In this document: piece by piece, positions 8,337 to 17,972 of the stretch
Numbering within the stretch: position 1 is the stretch's first letter
How the letters are laid out: each line of letters opens with the position of its first letter
From: Flavobacteria bacterium RIFCSPLOWO2_12_FULL_35_11
GTDB taxonomy: Bacteria; Bacteroidota; Bacteroidia; Flavobacteriales; Flavobacteriaceae
Reading direction: 5' to 3'
DNA length: 64,000 nucleotides
NCBI GenBank assembly: GCA_001800975.1
Contig: MGWK01000009.1
Location: forward strand, 1-64,000
The notes under the pieces: model-generated
What the model was told of the DNA's origin: nothing
Database searches by the model: none
Seen by the model: the letters and a program-made list of their open reading frames with translations, nothing else
Translations under genes and position numbers: made by a program

Positions 8337-11300
8337 ATGAGTAAAGTATTAAAAGAATTCAAACTTTCAACTTGGTCCATAAATAATAAAATGACCGTAT
8401 TTGTGGTTATTGGAATGATTTTTTTGGCAGGAATTTTTTCTTACCAAAGTATGCCAAGAGAAGCTTTCCCGGAAATTGTTGTGCCCGAAATATTCGTGTC
8501 CACCGCCTATCCCGGAAACTCTGCAATCGATATTGAGAAATTAATTACGCGTCCGCTCGAAAAAGAAATAAACGGTATTTCGGGCGTTGATGAAATCACC
8601 TCCACTTCCATAGAAGGATTTTCATCCATAAAAGTGACTTTTGATTTTAGCGTTACGCCAACGGAAGCTTTGAGAAAAGTGAAAGACAAAGTTGATGCCG
8701 CAAAATCGGACAAGGATTTTCCAAAAGATTTGCCTTCCGACCCTACCGTGAAAGAATTGAACTTCGCCGAATTGATGCCGATTATGAACATCAATTTGTC
8801 GGGCGATTTTTCTATGGATGAGCTTAAAGAATATGGCGAATATTTAGAAGAAGAAATTGAAAAAGTACCTGAAATTTCAAAGGTTGAAATCCGCGGTATT
8901 CAGGACAAGGAAATGGAGATTAGCGTTGATTTATACAAAATGGAAATTTCTAAAATCAGCTTTAACGATATTTCCCAAGCCATTCAAAATGAAAATATGA
9001 CGGTTTCCGGCGGTGATTTGTTGGAAAACGGATTGCGCAGAAATGTTCGTGTTCTTGGAGAATTTAAATCGGCTGATGAAATTGCCGACCTAATTATAAA
9101 ACAGGAAAACGAAGAAATTGTTTACTTGCGCGATATCGCAACCGTTACCTTTAAAGAACAGGAAAAGCAAAGCTATGCCCGTGAATTTTCACAACCGGTG
9201 GTGATGCTTGACGTGACCAAACGAGGCGGTGAAAATTTAATCAATGCTTCCACGCAAATTGATGAGATTATTTCCAAAGCCAAAGAAAGCTACTTTCCGT
9301 CAAATTTATACATTTCCAAAACCAACGACCAAACCAACGATACCAAAACCATGGTTTCCGATTTGGAAAACAGCATTATTCTGGGAATTATTTTAGTGGT
9401 TGTTGTGCTGCTTTTCTTCCTCGGAATCAGAAATGCCCTTTTTGTGGGAATTGCGATTCCATTGTCTATGTTTATGTCATTCATCATTTTGAATGCTATG
9501 GGCGTCACCTTAAACACCATGGTATTATTCTCTTTGGTGATCGCATTGGGAATGCTGGTGGATAACGGGATTGTTGTTGTAGAAAATATTTACAGGCTGT
9601 TAGACGAAGGTTATTCAAAAATTGATGCCGCAAAATATGGGGTTGGTGAAGTTGCCATTCCTATCATCGCTTCAACGGCAACAACGCTGGCCGCCTTTTT
9701 CCCCTTGGCTTTTTGGCCAGGAATGATGGGTGAATTTATGCGATTTTTGCCTATTACCTTAATCATTGTTTTATTGTCTTCTTTATTTGTTGCACTGGTA
9801 ATAAACCCAATGTTGACGGCAGTATATATGAAAATAAAGGAAGATGAAGTTAATTTCAAAAAAATAGTGATTTTTAGTTCCATTTTATTTTCTATCGGTG
9901 TTATTTTAATTATTGCCGGATTAACTTTAGAAATAAAATGGCTGAATGCTACCGGAATGTTGTTCATGCTTGCCGGATTGCTTCGCATCATCAACACAAA
10001 ATTTTTAACCCCCGGCACGGCATGGTTTCAAAATAATTTTTTACCAAAATTAGAAAATTTTTATGAACGCACTTTGCAATATGCCTTGAGAGGAAAAAGG
10101 CCTAAATGGTTCTTTTTAGGAACATTTGGTTTATTGTTTTTGTCTATTCTGCTTTTTATGACATTTCCTCCAAAGGTGCTTTTCTTCCCGGAAACGCCTC
10201 CAAAACAAGTATATGTTTATCTCGAATATCCTATCGGAACCGATATTGAAGTTACCAATAAACTTTCCATAGATGTTGAAAATAGAATTCAAAATCACCT
10301 GAAAAAATATGAAGTAGATGGTAAAAATATCCTGGTTACTTCCGTAATTGGGCAAGTTGGAGAAGGTACAAGCGACCCAAATCGCGGACAAGACGGCGGA
10401 ACTACACCCAATAAAGCGCGTATCACTGTAGATTTTGTTAAATTTATTGAGCGTGGAGACATAAATACCGAAGATGTTTTGGTTGACATCAGAGAATTAT
10501 TGCAAGATATTCCGGGAGTTGATATTATTGTTGACAGGCCTGCCGATGGTCCGCCAACCGGAGCGCCAATCAATATTGAAGTTTCAGGAGATGACTATGA
10601 AGAGTTATTAGCCACCTCCGAAGACATCAAACAATTTATCAAAAATAAAAATATTTTAGGTGTTGAAGAATTGAAACTGGATGTTGAACAGGGAAAACCA
10701 GAATTGCCGATCATCATCGACCGACAAAAAGCAGGTCGTTTGAATGTTTCAACCGGCCAAATTGGTGATGCGCTAAGAACTTCCTTGTTTGGAAAAGAAA
10801 TCTCCACTTTTAAAGATGGCGAGGATGATTATCCCATAAATATGCGTTTGACAGATAAATATCGTTATGATAAAGAGGCTTTGATCAATCAAAAAATCAC
10901 CTTTAGAAATCAGAGCAGCGGCAAAATCGTCCAAGTGCCAATTTCATCTATTGCACAAACCGAAACTTCTTCAACATTTAATGCAGTTAAACGAAAAGAC
11001 TTGGACAGGGTAATTACCATTGCTTCAAATGTTTTGGAAGGTTATAATGCTACAGAAATAAATGACCAGATTAAAACCGAACTAAAAAATTACACTTTGC
11101 TAAAAGGCATTTCAATTTCCTTTACCGGCGAACAAGAATCTCAGGCGGAAGAAATGGCATTTTTAAGCAAGGCTTTATTGATTGCGGTATTTTTCATTTT
11201 CTTAATATTGGTGGCGCAGTTTAATTCAACCTCAACTCCAATCATCATTTCATTAACCGTACTATTAAGTTTAATTGGCGTTCTGCTTGGATTGATTGTC

Positions 11301-11762
11301 TTTAGAATGGAATTTGTGATTATGATGACTATGATTGGAATAATTTCACTGGCAGGTATTGTGGTGAATAATGCCATTGTGCTTATTGATTACACCAACT
11401 TAGTCATGATACGAAAACGATTGGAAGAAGGATTGGATGAAGGCGTTTTAACCAAAGAAATCATTAATGAAAGTATTGTTGAAGGCGGTAAAACCCGTTT
11501 AAGGCCGGTATTGTTAACCGCAATAACAACCATTTTAGGGCTGCTGCCTTTAGCCATTGGAATTAACATCAATTTTATGACGCTATTTACAGAGTTTGAT
11601 CCGGAATTTTACATTGGCGGTGAAAACGTCGCGTTTTGGGGACCAATGTCCTGGACCATTATTTTTGGATTGACCTTTGCAACTTTCTTAACATTGATCA
11701 TTGTTCCGGTGATGTATCAATTGCTGAACAACTTTAAGTTTAAGCTGGACAGAAAACAGTAA
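8337..11762 (+). CDS. RND-type efflux permease (AcrB/MexB-like)
   Basis: A 1141-residue inner membrane proton-driven transporter with the usual duplicated layout: one N-terminal membrane helix, a large periplasmic loop, a bundle of helices starting near residue 340 (ENSIILGIILVVVVLLFFLG), then the second half repeating the pattern. The TM4 proton-relay acidic residues are present as LVIALGMLVDNGIVVVENIY. Length is slightly above AcrB. It is the last gene of the operon and is followed by a terminator at 11771-11800. Substrates cannot be deduced from sequence. Confidence 0.93.
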   Translation: MSKVLKEFKLSTWSINNKMTVFVVIGMIFLAGIFSYQSMPREAFPEIVVPEIFVSTAYPGNSAIDIEKLITRPLEKEINGISGVDEITSTSIEGFSSIKVTFDFSVTPTEALRKVKDKVDAAKSDKDFPKDLPSDPTVKELNFAELMPIMNINLSGDFSMDELKEYGEYLEEEIEKVPEISKVEIRGIQDKEMEISVDLYKMEISKISFNDISQAIQNENMTVSGGDLLENGLRRNVRVLGEFKSADEIADLIIKQENEEIVYLRDIATVTFKEQEKQSYAREFSQPVVMLDVTKRGGENLINASTQIDEIISKAKESYFPSNLYISKTNDQTNDTKTMVSDLENSIILGIILVVVVLLFFLGIRNALFVGIAIPLSMFMSFIILNAMGVTLNTMVLFSLVIALGMLVDNGIVVVENIYRLLDEGYSKIDAAKYGVGEVAIPIIASTATTLAAFFPLAFWPGMMGEFMRFLPITLIIVLLSSLFVALVINPMLTAVYMKIKEDEVNFKKIVIFSSILFSIGVILIIAGLTLEIKWLNATGMLFMLAGLLRIINTKFLTPGTAWFQNNFLPKLENFYERTLQYALRGKRPKWFFLGTFGLLFLSILLFMTFPPKVLFFPETPPKQVYVYLEYPIGTDIEVTNKLSIDVENRIQNHLKKYEVDGKNILVTSVIGQVGEGTSDPNRGQDGGTTPNKARITVDFVKFIERGDINTEDVLVDIRELLQDIPGVDIIVDRPADGPPTGAPINIEVSGDDYEELLATSEDIKQFIKNKNILGVEELKLDVEQGKPELPIIIDRQKAGRLNVSTGQIGDALRTSLFGKEISTFKDGEDDYPINMRLTDKYRYDKEALINQKITFRNQSSGKIVQVPISSIAQTETSSTFNAVKRKDLDRVITIASNVLEGYNATEINDQIKTELKNYTLLKGISISFTGEQESQAEEMAFLSKALLIAVFFIFLILVAQFNSTSTPIIISLTVLLSLIGVLLGLIVFRMEFVIMMTMIGIISLAGIVVNNAIVLIDYTNLVMIRKRLEEGLDEGVLTKEIINESIVEGGKTRLRPVLLTAITTILGLLPLAIGININFMTLFTEFDPEFYIGGENVAFWGPMSWTIIFGLTFATFLTLIIVPVMYQLLNNFKFKLDRKQ

Positions 11763-11770
11763 TTTAATCA

Positions 11771-11800
11771 AAAGCGATTCTTTCAGAGTCGCTTTTTTTT
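11771..11800 (+). terminator. Terminator of the efflux operon
   Basis: AAAGCGA pairs with TCGCTTT around an 11-base loop and is followed by a T run. It separates the RND gene from recX. Confidence 0.8.
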
Positions 11801-11816
11801 ATTTAATTTGTAGGTA

Positions 11817-12287
11817 ATGAAAAACGAAAAATCTTATACGGTAGATGAAGCGACCAAATTGATGGAGAACTTTTGTGCCTATCAGGAACGCTGCCATAAA
11901 GAAGTTGCTCAAAAGCTGTACGATTTGCATATGATTCCTGAAGCAAGGGAAAAAATAACGCTTCATTTGTTACAGCAAAATTTTTTAAATGAAGAACGAT
12001 TTTCAAAAGCTTTTGCAAGAGGTAAATTCTCCATAAAAAACTGGGGCCGAATCAGAATTGTGAATGAACTAAAATTCAGGAATATTTCGCCCTATAACAT
12101 TAAAACTGCCTTAAAAGAAATTGACGATGAAGCTTATTTAAAGACGCTTCAAAAAGTTGCCGAAAAAAAAGCGGAGGTAATTAAAGAACCCAATGCTTTC
12201 AAAAAAAGAAGCAAACTTTTATCGTATTTAAGTTCAAAAGGCTATGAGTCCGAACTTATTTATGAAGTGGTAAACGGTTTGATTTAG
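11817..12287 (+). CDS. recX: Regulatory protein RecX
   Basis: A 156-residue protein made of three-helix repeats, the RecX fold that binds RecA filaments and modulates homologous recombination and SOS. Typical stretches are CAYQERCHKEVAQKL (first repeat), FLNEERFSKAFARGKFSIKNWG (RecX core) and YLSSKGYESELIYEVV at the end. Length is normal for Bacteroidota RecX. It starts just after the efflux operon terminator and is not adjacent to recA. It converges on the NTF2-like lipoprotein gene. Confidence 0.9.
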   Translation: MKNEKSYTVDEATKLMENFCAYQERCHKEVAQKLYDLHMIPEAREKITLHLLQQNFLNEERFSKAFARGKFSIKNWGRIRIVNELKFRNISPYNIKTALKEIDDEAYLKTLQKVAEKKAEVIKEPNAFKKRSKLLSYLSSKGYESELIYEVVNGLI

Positions 12288-12296
12288 GTAAATTCA

Positions 12297-12818
12297 TTAC
12301 TTTTTTAGCCTGCTTAAAAAGATGGAATCCTTTTCTTTATTTGTGGCAATAACTTCCGTAATATTTTCATTTGGTATGGTTACAGAAAGCACATAATGTT
12401 CAATCTTCCAGACACCTTCAGTTTTGCTCAAAACTCCCGAACCTCTGCAAACACCCATCCAGGTATCTAAAAGTTCATCAAACCAAGCGAAATTTCCTTC
12501 AGCGGAAATATAAATATTTCTTTTTACCGGCTTAAAATCCCAGGCTTTCCCAAGATCAAAAAATGGTTTGCTGAAAACTTTAAAGTCTTTATTGCTCCAA
12601 TTTTCGGAAGCGTCGGTTCCAATAAAAACACTGGTATTGGACATGGCGTTAAAATAGGCATCGTACTTTGCCTCGGAAGCGCTTTTATGCCACGCATCCA
12701 GCATTGTATTTATGGCCTCTTTTTCAGAAGCATCCTTTAAGTCTTTTGTATTCGATGGTTTATTTTCACAGGAAAAAAACACCCCGATGAAAATAAGTAA
12801 AACAATTTTTTTTATCAT
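12297..12818 (-). CDS. NTF2/SnoaL-like lipoprotein
   Basis: A 173-residue protein with a lipoprotein signal (lipobox FFSC, Cys17). The rest has the alpha-beta cone layout of SnoaL_3/NTF2-like domains: an N-terminal helix AMLDAWHKSAS and strands around VFIGTDASENW and GVCRGSGVL. Such domains bind small molecules or act as non-specific stress proteins; no catalytic residues can be assigned. It overlaps the preceding lipoprotein gene by four bases, so the two form a small operon. Confidence 0.8.
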   Translation of the reverse strand: MIKKIVLLIFIGVFFSCENKPSNTKDLKDASEKEAINTMLDAWHKSASEAKYDAYFNAMSNTSVFIGTDASENWSNKDFKVFSKPFFDLGKAWDFKPVKRNIYISAEGNFAWFDELLDTWMGVCRGSGVLSKTEGVWKIEHYVLSVTIPNENITEVIATNKEKDSIFLSRLKK

Positions 12819-13423
12819 TGCCTATTGATTTTATTTAAAGGCCTATTCCGAACCATATCTTGATAAGGCGGCGGCGTGGTGGTTTCTTGAATTTCTACTG
12901 GAACTTCCGTATCAAACTCCAAGCTGTTTTGAATCCCTTCCGCCTGATAAATGGTGTTTATCTTTGAATTCATTGCGGAATAAATTGCCACAATATTGCT
13001 GACTTCTTCTTTTACTTCTTCTTTTGAAATTGAAGGAATAGTTGCCATATCGGCCAACCGCAACGTTTCATTTTCCAACACATTGATACGCGCTATGATA
13101 TTCGGTTTTTTCAATTTCTCAATCTTTATGGAATCTTTCATCATCTTCACCAATCGGGAAAGTTCTTCTGCATTGGTAAGCGCTTCCAAAGTGGTGATGC
13201 TATAATATTTCAACAACAATTCATCAACAAGTTGGTATTCTTTCCAATTATCCATTTCAGCTTTCGCCTCAGGAATCAACGTTTCACCTATCCTGTTTTC
13301 TATACGATTTGCGTCCAATTTTAAGGAATCGGCTTTTTCGGAAACCTGAGCCGTCTCTTTATTTCTGTTGCACGAAAAACTCAGCAATAAAATAATTAAT
13401 AAAAAAGGATATATATACTTCAT
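12815..13423 (-). CDS. Putative lipoprotein of unknown function
   Basis: About 202 residues from the ATG at 13423. An ATG 21 bases upstream is possible but would put extra residues before the signal. The signal peptide MKYIYPFLLIILLLSFSC ends in a lipobox. The body is helical with probable coiled-coil stretches, and the C-terminus is proline-rich (TTTPPPYQDM). No known domain is recognised. It overlaps the NTF2-like lipoprotein gene by four bases; the pair is probably co-expressed at the inner or outer membrane. Confidence 0.7.
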   Translation of the reverse strand: MKYIYPFLLIILLLSFSCNRNKETAQVSEKADSLKLDANRIENRIGETLIPEAKAEMDNWKEYQLVDELLLKYYSITTLEALTNAEELSRLVKMMKDSIKIEKLKKPNIIARINVLENETLRLADMATIPSISKEEVKEEVSNIVAIYSAMNSKINTIYQAEGIQNSLEFDTEVPVEIQETTTPPPYQDMVRNRPLNKINRQ

Positions 13424-13529
13424 AGTAAAACTTATTAACGCCAAAAATACTAATTATTACACTATTTTATAATAAAATTAATAATTTGATAAAAAACGAT
13501 TCAAAATAAACAAAAATTTTAATTTTCAG

Positions 13530-13537
13530 TATATTTG
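13530..13537 (+). promoter_or_regulatory. -7 element for threonine dehydrogenase
   Basis: TATATTTG matches TAnnTTTG and lies 28 bp upstream of the ATG at 13566. A TTG at the usual spacing is not evident. Confidence 0.6.
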
Positions 13538-13565
13538 CAACCGTAATAACAAGGATATTAGCCCT

Positions 13566-14522
13566 ATGAATAAAAGCATATTAATTATTGGTGCATGCGG
13601 TCAGATCGGTACAGAACTGACGCTAAAATTACGCAAAAATTATGGAAAAAACGCCGTAATTGCCTCAGATATCAGCGAAGGAAACGAAGAATTAATGCAG
13701 TCTGGCCCATTTGAGTTCATCAATGCGCTGGATTATGGCCAAATTGCTGCCGTTATTGATAAATATGCGATTAACGAAGTTTATTTAATGGCTGCCATGC
13801 TTTCTGCAACTGGTGAAAAGTTCCCTGCAAAAGCGTGGGATCTCAATATGAATTCATTATTAAATGTCCTTAATTTAGCAAAAGAAGGAAAAATTAAAAA
13901 AGTATTTTGGCCAAGTTCCATAGCCGTATTCGGACCAACAACGCCAAAAGAAAATACGCCCCAAAAAACCGTGATGGAACCAACCACCGTTTACGGAATA
14001 AGCAAACTGGCCGGTGAACGCTGGTGTGAATATTACTTCAATAAATATGGGGTTGATGTAAGAAGCATGCGTTATCCGGGAATCATCAGCTGGAAAACAA
14101 GTCCGGGCGGAGGAACAACCGATTACGCCATTGAAATTTACCATAAAGCGCTGCTCGACGGCAATTATGATTCGTTTTTAAACAAAGACACCAAATTGCC
14201 CATGATGTATATGGACGATGCGATTGATGCCACTTTGAAAATAATGGAAGCACCTGCCGAAAATATAAAAATAAGATCTTCCTACAATTTGGCGGCCATC
14301 AGTTTTACTCCCAAAGAAATTGCCGAGGAAATCAAAAATTTTATTCCCGAATTTGGCATTTCTTATCATTCAGATTTCAGACAATCCATTGCCGACAGCT
14401 GGCCAAGCAGTATTGATGATTCCGAGGCCCGAAAAGACTGGGGTTGGAAACATAACTTTGATTTGGAAAAAATATCTGACAGTATGCTGAAGAATTTGCA
14501 GATTAAATACGATGCATTATAA
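13566..14522 (+). CDS. L-threonine 3-dehydrogenase, NAD-dependent epimerase type
   Basis: A 318-residue extended short-chain dehydrogenase. It has the NAD-binding GACGQIG at 9-15 and the catalytic YxxxK as Y143/K147 in TVYGISKLAGERW. SSIAVFG supplies the catalytic Ser/Thr and WKTSPGGGTTDYA is a family-specific loop. The sequence matches the UDP-galactose epimerase-like threonine dehydrogenases found in Flavobacterium and Cupriavidus, not the zinc-dependent Tdh. It oxidises L-threonine to 2-amino-3-ketobutyrate, which normally needs a Kbl ligase; none is seen in this window. It is a monocistronic unit with its own promoter and terminator. Confidence 0.87.
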   Translation: MNKSILIIGACGQIGTELTLKLRKNYGKNAVIASDISEGNEELMQSGPFEFINALDYGQIAAVIDKYAINEVYLMAAMLSATGEKFPAKAWDLNMNSLLNVLNLAKEGKIKKVFWPSSIAVFGPTTPKENTPQKTVMEPTTVYGISKLAGERWCEYYFNKYGVDVRSMRYPGIISWKTSPGGGTTDYAIEIYHKALLDGNYDSFLNKDTKLPMMYMDDAIDATLKIMEAPAENIKIRSSYNLAAISFTPKEIAEEIKNFIPEFGISYHSDFRQSIADSWPSSIDDSEARKDWGWKHNFDLEKISDSMLKNLQIKYDAL

Positions 14523-14542
14523 TCCATAATATATATCCCTTT

Positions 14543-14577
14543 AAAAAAGCCCCGAAATAAATTTCGGGGCTTTTTTT
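14543..14577 (+). terminator. Strong terminator after threonine dehydrogenase
   Basis: AAAAAAGCCCCGAAAT pairs perfectly with ATTTCGGGGCTTTTTT across a two-base gap, closing as a shorter stem in practice. The same stem core recurs at 23136-23162. Confidence 0.9.
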
Positions 14578-14748
14578 ATATGATTTTTTTTTGCATCATT
14601 AAATTCATTCAAAAAATGAATTTTATATTCCTTCCACAGCTCTAAATATAATTTGAAAAAATCAACTTATTTTAAAATGTAACAAATTTGGATTATTTTA
14701 GACAAATTAAAAAAACGGTACTAATATTAATCCAAACTATTTTAATCC

Positions 14749-17157
14749 ATGAAATTAAAAGTTACACTATTATTTTTAGGTCTGAGTTTATCAATTCTTG
14801 CGCAAGAAAACCTAAGCTACCAAATTCCGTCTAAATCTATTTTAGACTTGGCCGATTATCAAAGAGCGCCTTCGGTTTCTATGGATACCAAAAAAGAATA
14901 TATGCTTTTGTCCTATAGAAATACCTATAAGACATTGGACGATTTAAACCAAGAAGAATTGCGACTAGGTGGTTTAAGAATCAACCCAATAACCAATATT
15001 TCGAGCACGGTTACCTATATCACCAACCTCAAATTACGGAAAATACAAGATAAAAACGAAGTTCAGGTTGCTGGTTTACCAACAAATCCTCGCATTAGTA
15101 ATGTAATGTGGTCACCTAATGACAAGAAAATTTTATTTTCGAATACCATTAACATGGGTGTAGAACTTTGGGTTTTGGATGTGGCTACCGCAAAAGCGAC
15201 CAAACTGACCGAAGCGACCATCAATGCAAATCTTGGCAATCCGTTCAGCTGGTTCACGGACAACGAAACTGTTTTGGTAAAAATGTTGCCAAAAAACAGG
15301 GCAGCATTATTAGATGCTAAAAAAGATTTGCCAACAGGTCCAATTATCTCCAATGCCGACGGTGCAAAATCGCAAAACAGAACTTATCCGGATATGTTGA
15401 AAAACAAAAATGATGAAATCAATTTTGAGAACATCATTACTTCTGAATTGTATAAAGTGAATCTAAACGGAACCGCAACTTTATTCAAAAATGCCGATAT
15501 GTATGTTGGAGAAAGAATTTCACCAGACGGCAATTATTTGATGTTAACCACCATTCAAAAACCATTTTCATATATCGTTCCATTGAGTCATTTCCCAATG
15601 AAATCAGTCGTTTATGACAAAAATGGCGCTGAAATAAAAATAGTAAATGAAGTGCCGTTGAATGAAATTATGCCAAAAGGTTTTATGGCTGTTCGCAAAG
15701 GAAAACGAGAAATGACCTGGAGAAATGACAAACCAGCTACGTTGTCGTATGTAGTGGCTTTGGATGAAGGAGATCAGGCCAATAAAGTGGAATTTAGAGA
15801 TGAAGTATTTCTTTGGGAAGCACCTTTTAGCGCCGAAGCGACTTCATTGGTAAAAACACCTCAGCGCTTTAGCGACATCATCTGGGGAAATGATCAAGTT
15901 ATCATCATTTCTGACGAATGGTACGACACCCGAAACACCAAAACCTACTTGATAAATCCATCCGATTTAAACCAAAAACCAACAGTAATTTCGGATAGAA
16001 ATTCACAAGATATTTATGCTGATCCAGGCAATTTTGAAACCAGGAAAAACCAATACAATAAATATGTTTTGGCTATTGAAAATAACAATGCCTACCGCGT
16101 AGGAAATGGTTTTACAAAAGACGGGCAGTTTCCTTTCATCGATGAATTTAATTTGAAAACACTTAAATCAAAGCGACTTTACACTTCGCTTTATAAAGAC
16201 AAAAAAGAGGATTTATTGGAGATCGAAGATTTCAAAAAAGGAACTGTTTTAGTTCAGATTCAGTCTAAAAGCGACTATCCAAACTACTATTTAAGAAACA
16301 TCAAACAAAAAAACAAGCTGACACCAATCACCGCTTTCAAAAATCCATTTGAAAGCATCAAAAATGTGAGTAAAGAAGTGATCAAATACCAACGAAAAGA
16401 TGGCGTGGAATTGTCTGGAACTTTGTACTTGCCGGATGGATATGACAAGGTCAAAAAAGAAAAATTGCCTTTGTTAATTTGGGCTTACCCCTCAGAATTC
16501 AAGGACAAAAGCAGTGCGGGACAAAGCAATCAAAACCCAAATGAATTTACGTTTCCAAGTTATGGTTCATTCGTATATTGGGTAACCAAAGGATATGTGG
16601 TTCTTGATGATGCTTCGTTTCCAATTATTGGCGAAGGAACGACGGAACCTAATGACAATTTCATCACGCAATTGGTAGACAATGCCGAAGCAGCGATTGA
16701 TGCTGTGGATGCTTTGGGTTACATCAACAGGAAAAAAGTTGCCGTTGGCGGCCATTCTTATGGCGCCTTTATGACTGCCAATTTATTGACACATTCCAAT
16801 CTTTTTGCCTGCGGAATTGCCCGAAGCGGTGCTTACAACAGAACCTTGACTCCTTTTGGCTTTCAGACTGAACAACGCAATTACTGGGAAGTTCCTGAAG
16901 TGTACAACACGATGTCACCATTTATGAGTGCCGGTAAAATGAAAACGCCGATGCTTTTAGTACACGGTGAAGCCGATAACAATCCTGGGACTTTTACCCT
17001 GCAAACAGAACGTTATTTTCAAGCTTTAAAAGGAATGGGCGCGCCAGCCAGAATGGTAATTTTACCAAAAGAAGCGCACGGTTATGTTGCGAAAGAGAAT
17101 ATTTTGCATTTGCTTTGGGAACAAGACCAATTTTTGGAAAAATATTTGAAGAATTAA
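14749..17157 (+). CDS. Secreted S9-family prolyl oligopeptidase-like peptidase
   Basis: An 802-residue secreted protein. A Sec signal (MKLKVTLLFLGLSLSILAQ) precedes a beta-propeller-like region (VMWSPNDKKILFSN, ISPDGNYLML) and a C-terminal alpha/beta hydrolase domain. The catalytic triad is visible as Ser670 in GGHSYGAF, Asp743 in HGEADNN and His777 in EAHGY. The layout fits glutamyl endopeptidase- or DPP-like S9 members that trim peptides in the periplasm. It is flanked by an upstream gap and a strong terminator, so it is expressed alone. Confidence 0.9.
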   Translation: MKLKVTLLFLGLSLSILAQENLSYQIPSKSILDLADYQRAPSVSMDTKKEYMLLSYRNTYKTLDDLNQEELRLGGLRINPITNISSTVTYITNLKLRKIQDKNEVQVAGLPTNPRISNVMWSPNDKKILFSNTINMGVELWVLDVATAKATKLTEATINANLGNPFSWFTDNETVLVKMLPKNRAALLDAKKDLPTGPIISNADGAKSQNRTYPDMLKNKNDEINFENIITSELYKVNLNGTATLFKNADMYVGERISPDGNYLMLTTIQKPFSYIVPLSHFPMKSVVYDKNGAEIKIVNEVPLNEIMPKGFMAVRKGKREMTWRNDKPATLSYVVALDEGDQANKVEFRDEVFLWEAPFSAEATSLVKTPQRFSDIIWGNDQVIIISDEWYDTRNTKTYLINPSDLNQKPTVISDRNSQDIYADPGNFETRKNQYNKYVLAIENNNAYRVGNGFTKDGQFPFIDEFNLKTLKSKRLYTSLYKDKKEDLLEIEDFKKGTVLVQIQSKSDYPNYYLRNIKQKNKLTPITAFKNPFESIKNVSKEVIKYQRKDGVELSGTLYLPDGYDKVKKEKLPLLIWAYPSEFKDKSSAGQSNQNPNEFTFPSYGSFVYWVTKGYVVLDDASFPIIGEGTTEPNDNFITQLVDNAEAAIDAVDALGYINRKKVAVGGHSYGAFMTANLLTHSNLFACGIARSGAYNRTLTPFGFQTEQRNYWEVPEVYNTMSPFMSAGKMKTPMLLVHGEADNNPGTFTLQTERYFQALKGMGAPARMVILPKEAHGYVAKENILHLLWEQDQFLEKYLKN

Positions 17158-17490
17158 TTTAGAGGATATACCATAAACAAAACCCCAAAATCAGATTGAT
17201 TTTGGGGTTTTGTCTTTTTAGGAAAAAATCAATGTCGTTTCCCGATTCGATGCCAATTCCTAATTGCGTTCAGAATTAATCATGGTTTCTTCATTGGCTT
17301 TACCATTATTTGAAAAGGCCAAAATCATAAAAAATTACCAAAATATTTTGGCCATTTAATCCATTATATGATAACTATCATCTTTTTAGATTTAACTATT
17401 CTATAATTTTACTCATAATTTATAATTATTCAAAAAAGTACCCTCTATTTTATGATTAATTAAAATTAGATCTATAAAAATACTGTTTTT
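17158..17490. other. 333-bp gap between S9 peptidase and methylmalonyl-CoA module
   Basis: Apart from the terminator at 17178-17212 it is AT-rich non-coding DNA. I see no convincing TAnnTTTG element, RNA gene or repeat. The promoter for the methylmalonyl-CoA operon should lie here but is not recognisable. Confidence 0.6.
17178..17212 (+). terminator. Terminator after the S9 peptidase gene
   Basis: A perfect 16-bp stem (CAAAACCCCAAAATCA and its complement) with a three-base loop GAT, followed by a T-rich stretch. Confidence 0.9.
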
Positions 17491-17898
17491 ATGAATATCT
17501 CACAAATTGAACACATTGGCGTCGCTGTGGAAAACTTACAAGAATCCATTAAATACTATGAAGAAGTATTGGGCTTAAAATGCTACGCTGTAGAAGAGGT
17601 TGTTGACCAAAAGGTGAAAACAGCCTTTTTTTTGGTCGGTGCCACAAAAATTGAATTGCTGGAAAGCACTTCGCCCGATGGTCCCATTGGCAAATTCATC
17701 GCTAAAAAAGGACCAGGAATCCACCACATTGCTTTTGCCGTAAACAACGCTTCCGAAGCTTTAAAATTAGCCGAAGAACGCGGCATTACGCTTATTGACA
17801 AGGAATCGCGCAAAGGCGCTGAAGGATTGGATATTGGTTTTTTGCATCCAAAATCTATAGGTGGCGTACTCACGGAACTTTGTTCAACAAAAAAATAA
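17491..17898 (+). CDS. mce: Methylmalonyl-CoA epimerase
   Basis: A 135-residue member of the vicinal oxygen chelate superfamily that interconverts (S)- and (R)-methylmalonyl-CoA. The two beta-alpha-beta-beta-beta modules are intact. Metal ligands are seen as His8 (IEHIGVAV), His78/79 (GPGIHHIAFAV) and the C-terminal glutamate (VLTELCS). Length is typical. It stands first in a run of six co-directed genes whose products handle methylmalonyl-CoA, 74 bp before the carboxyltransferase gene, so the substrate assignment is well supported by context. Confidence 0.92.
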   Translation: MNISQIEHIGVAVENLQESIKYYEEVLGLKCYAVEEVVDQKVKTAFFLVGATKIELLESTSPDGPIGKFIAKKGPGIHHIAFAVNNASEALKLAEERGITLIDKESRKGAEGLDIGFLHPKSIGGVLTELCSTKK

Positions 17899-17972
17899 TC
17901 TCAACCATTAGCTCCAAATTTAAATGGTGGTGAAAAAAATAATCAAAAAAAATACAAGAAAATTAAATTATA

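Noticed and set aside
9611-10018. 135-residue minus-strand frame inside the RND permease gene
   Set aside because: It is antisense to a highly conserved coding segment and has no features of its own.
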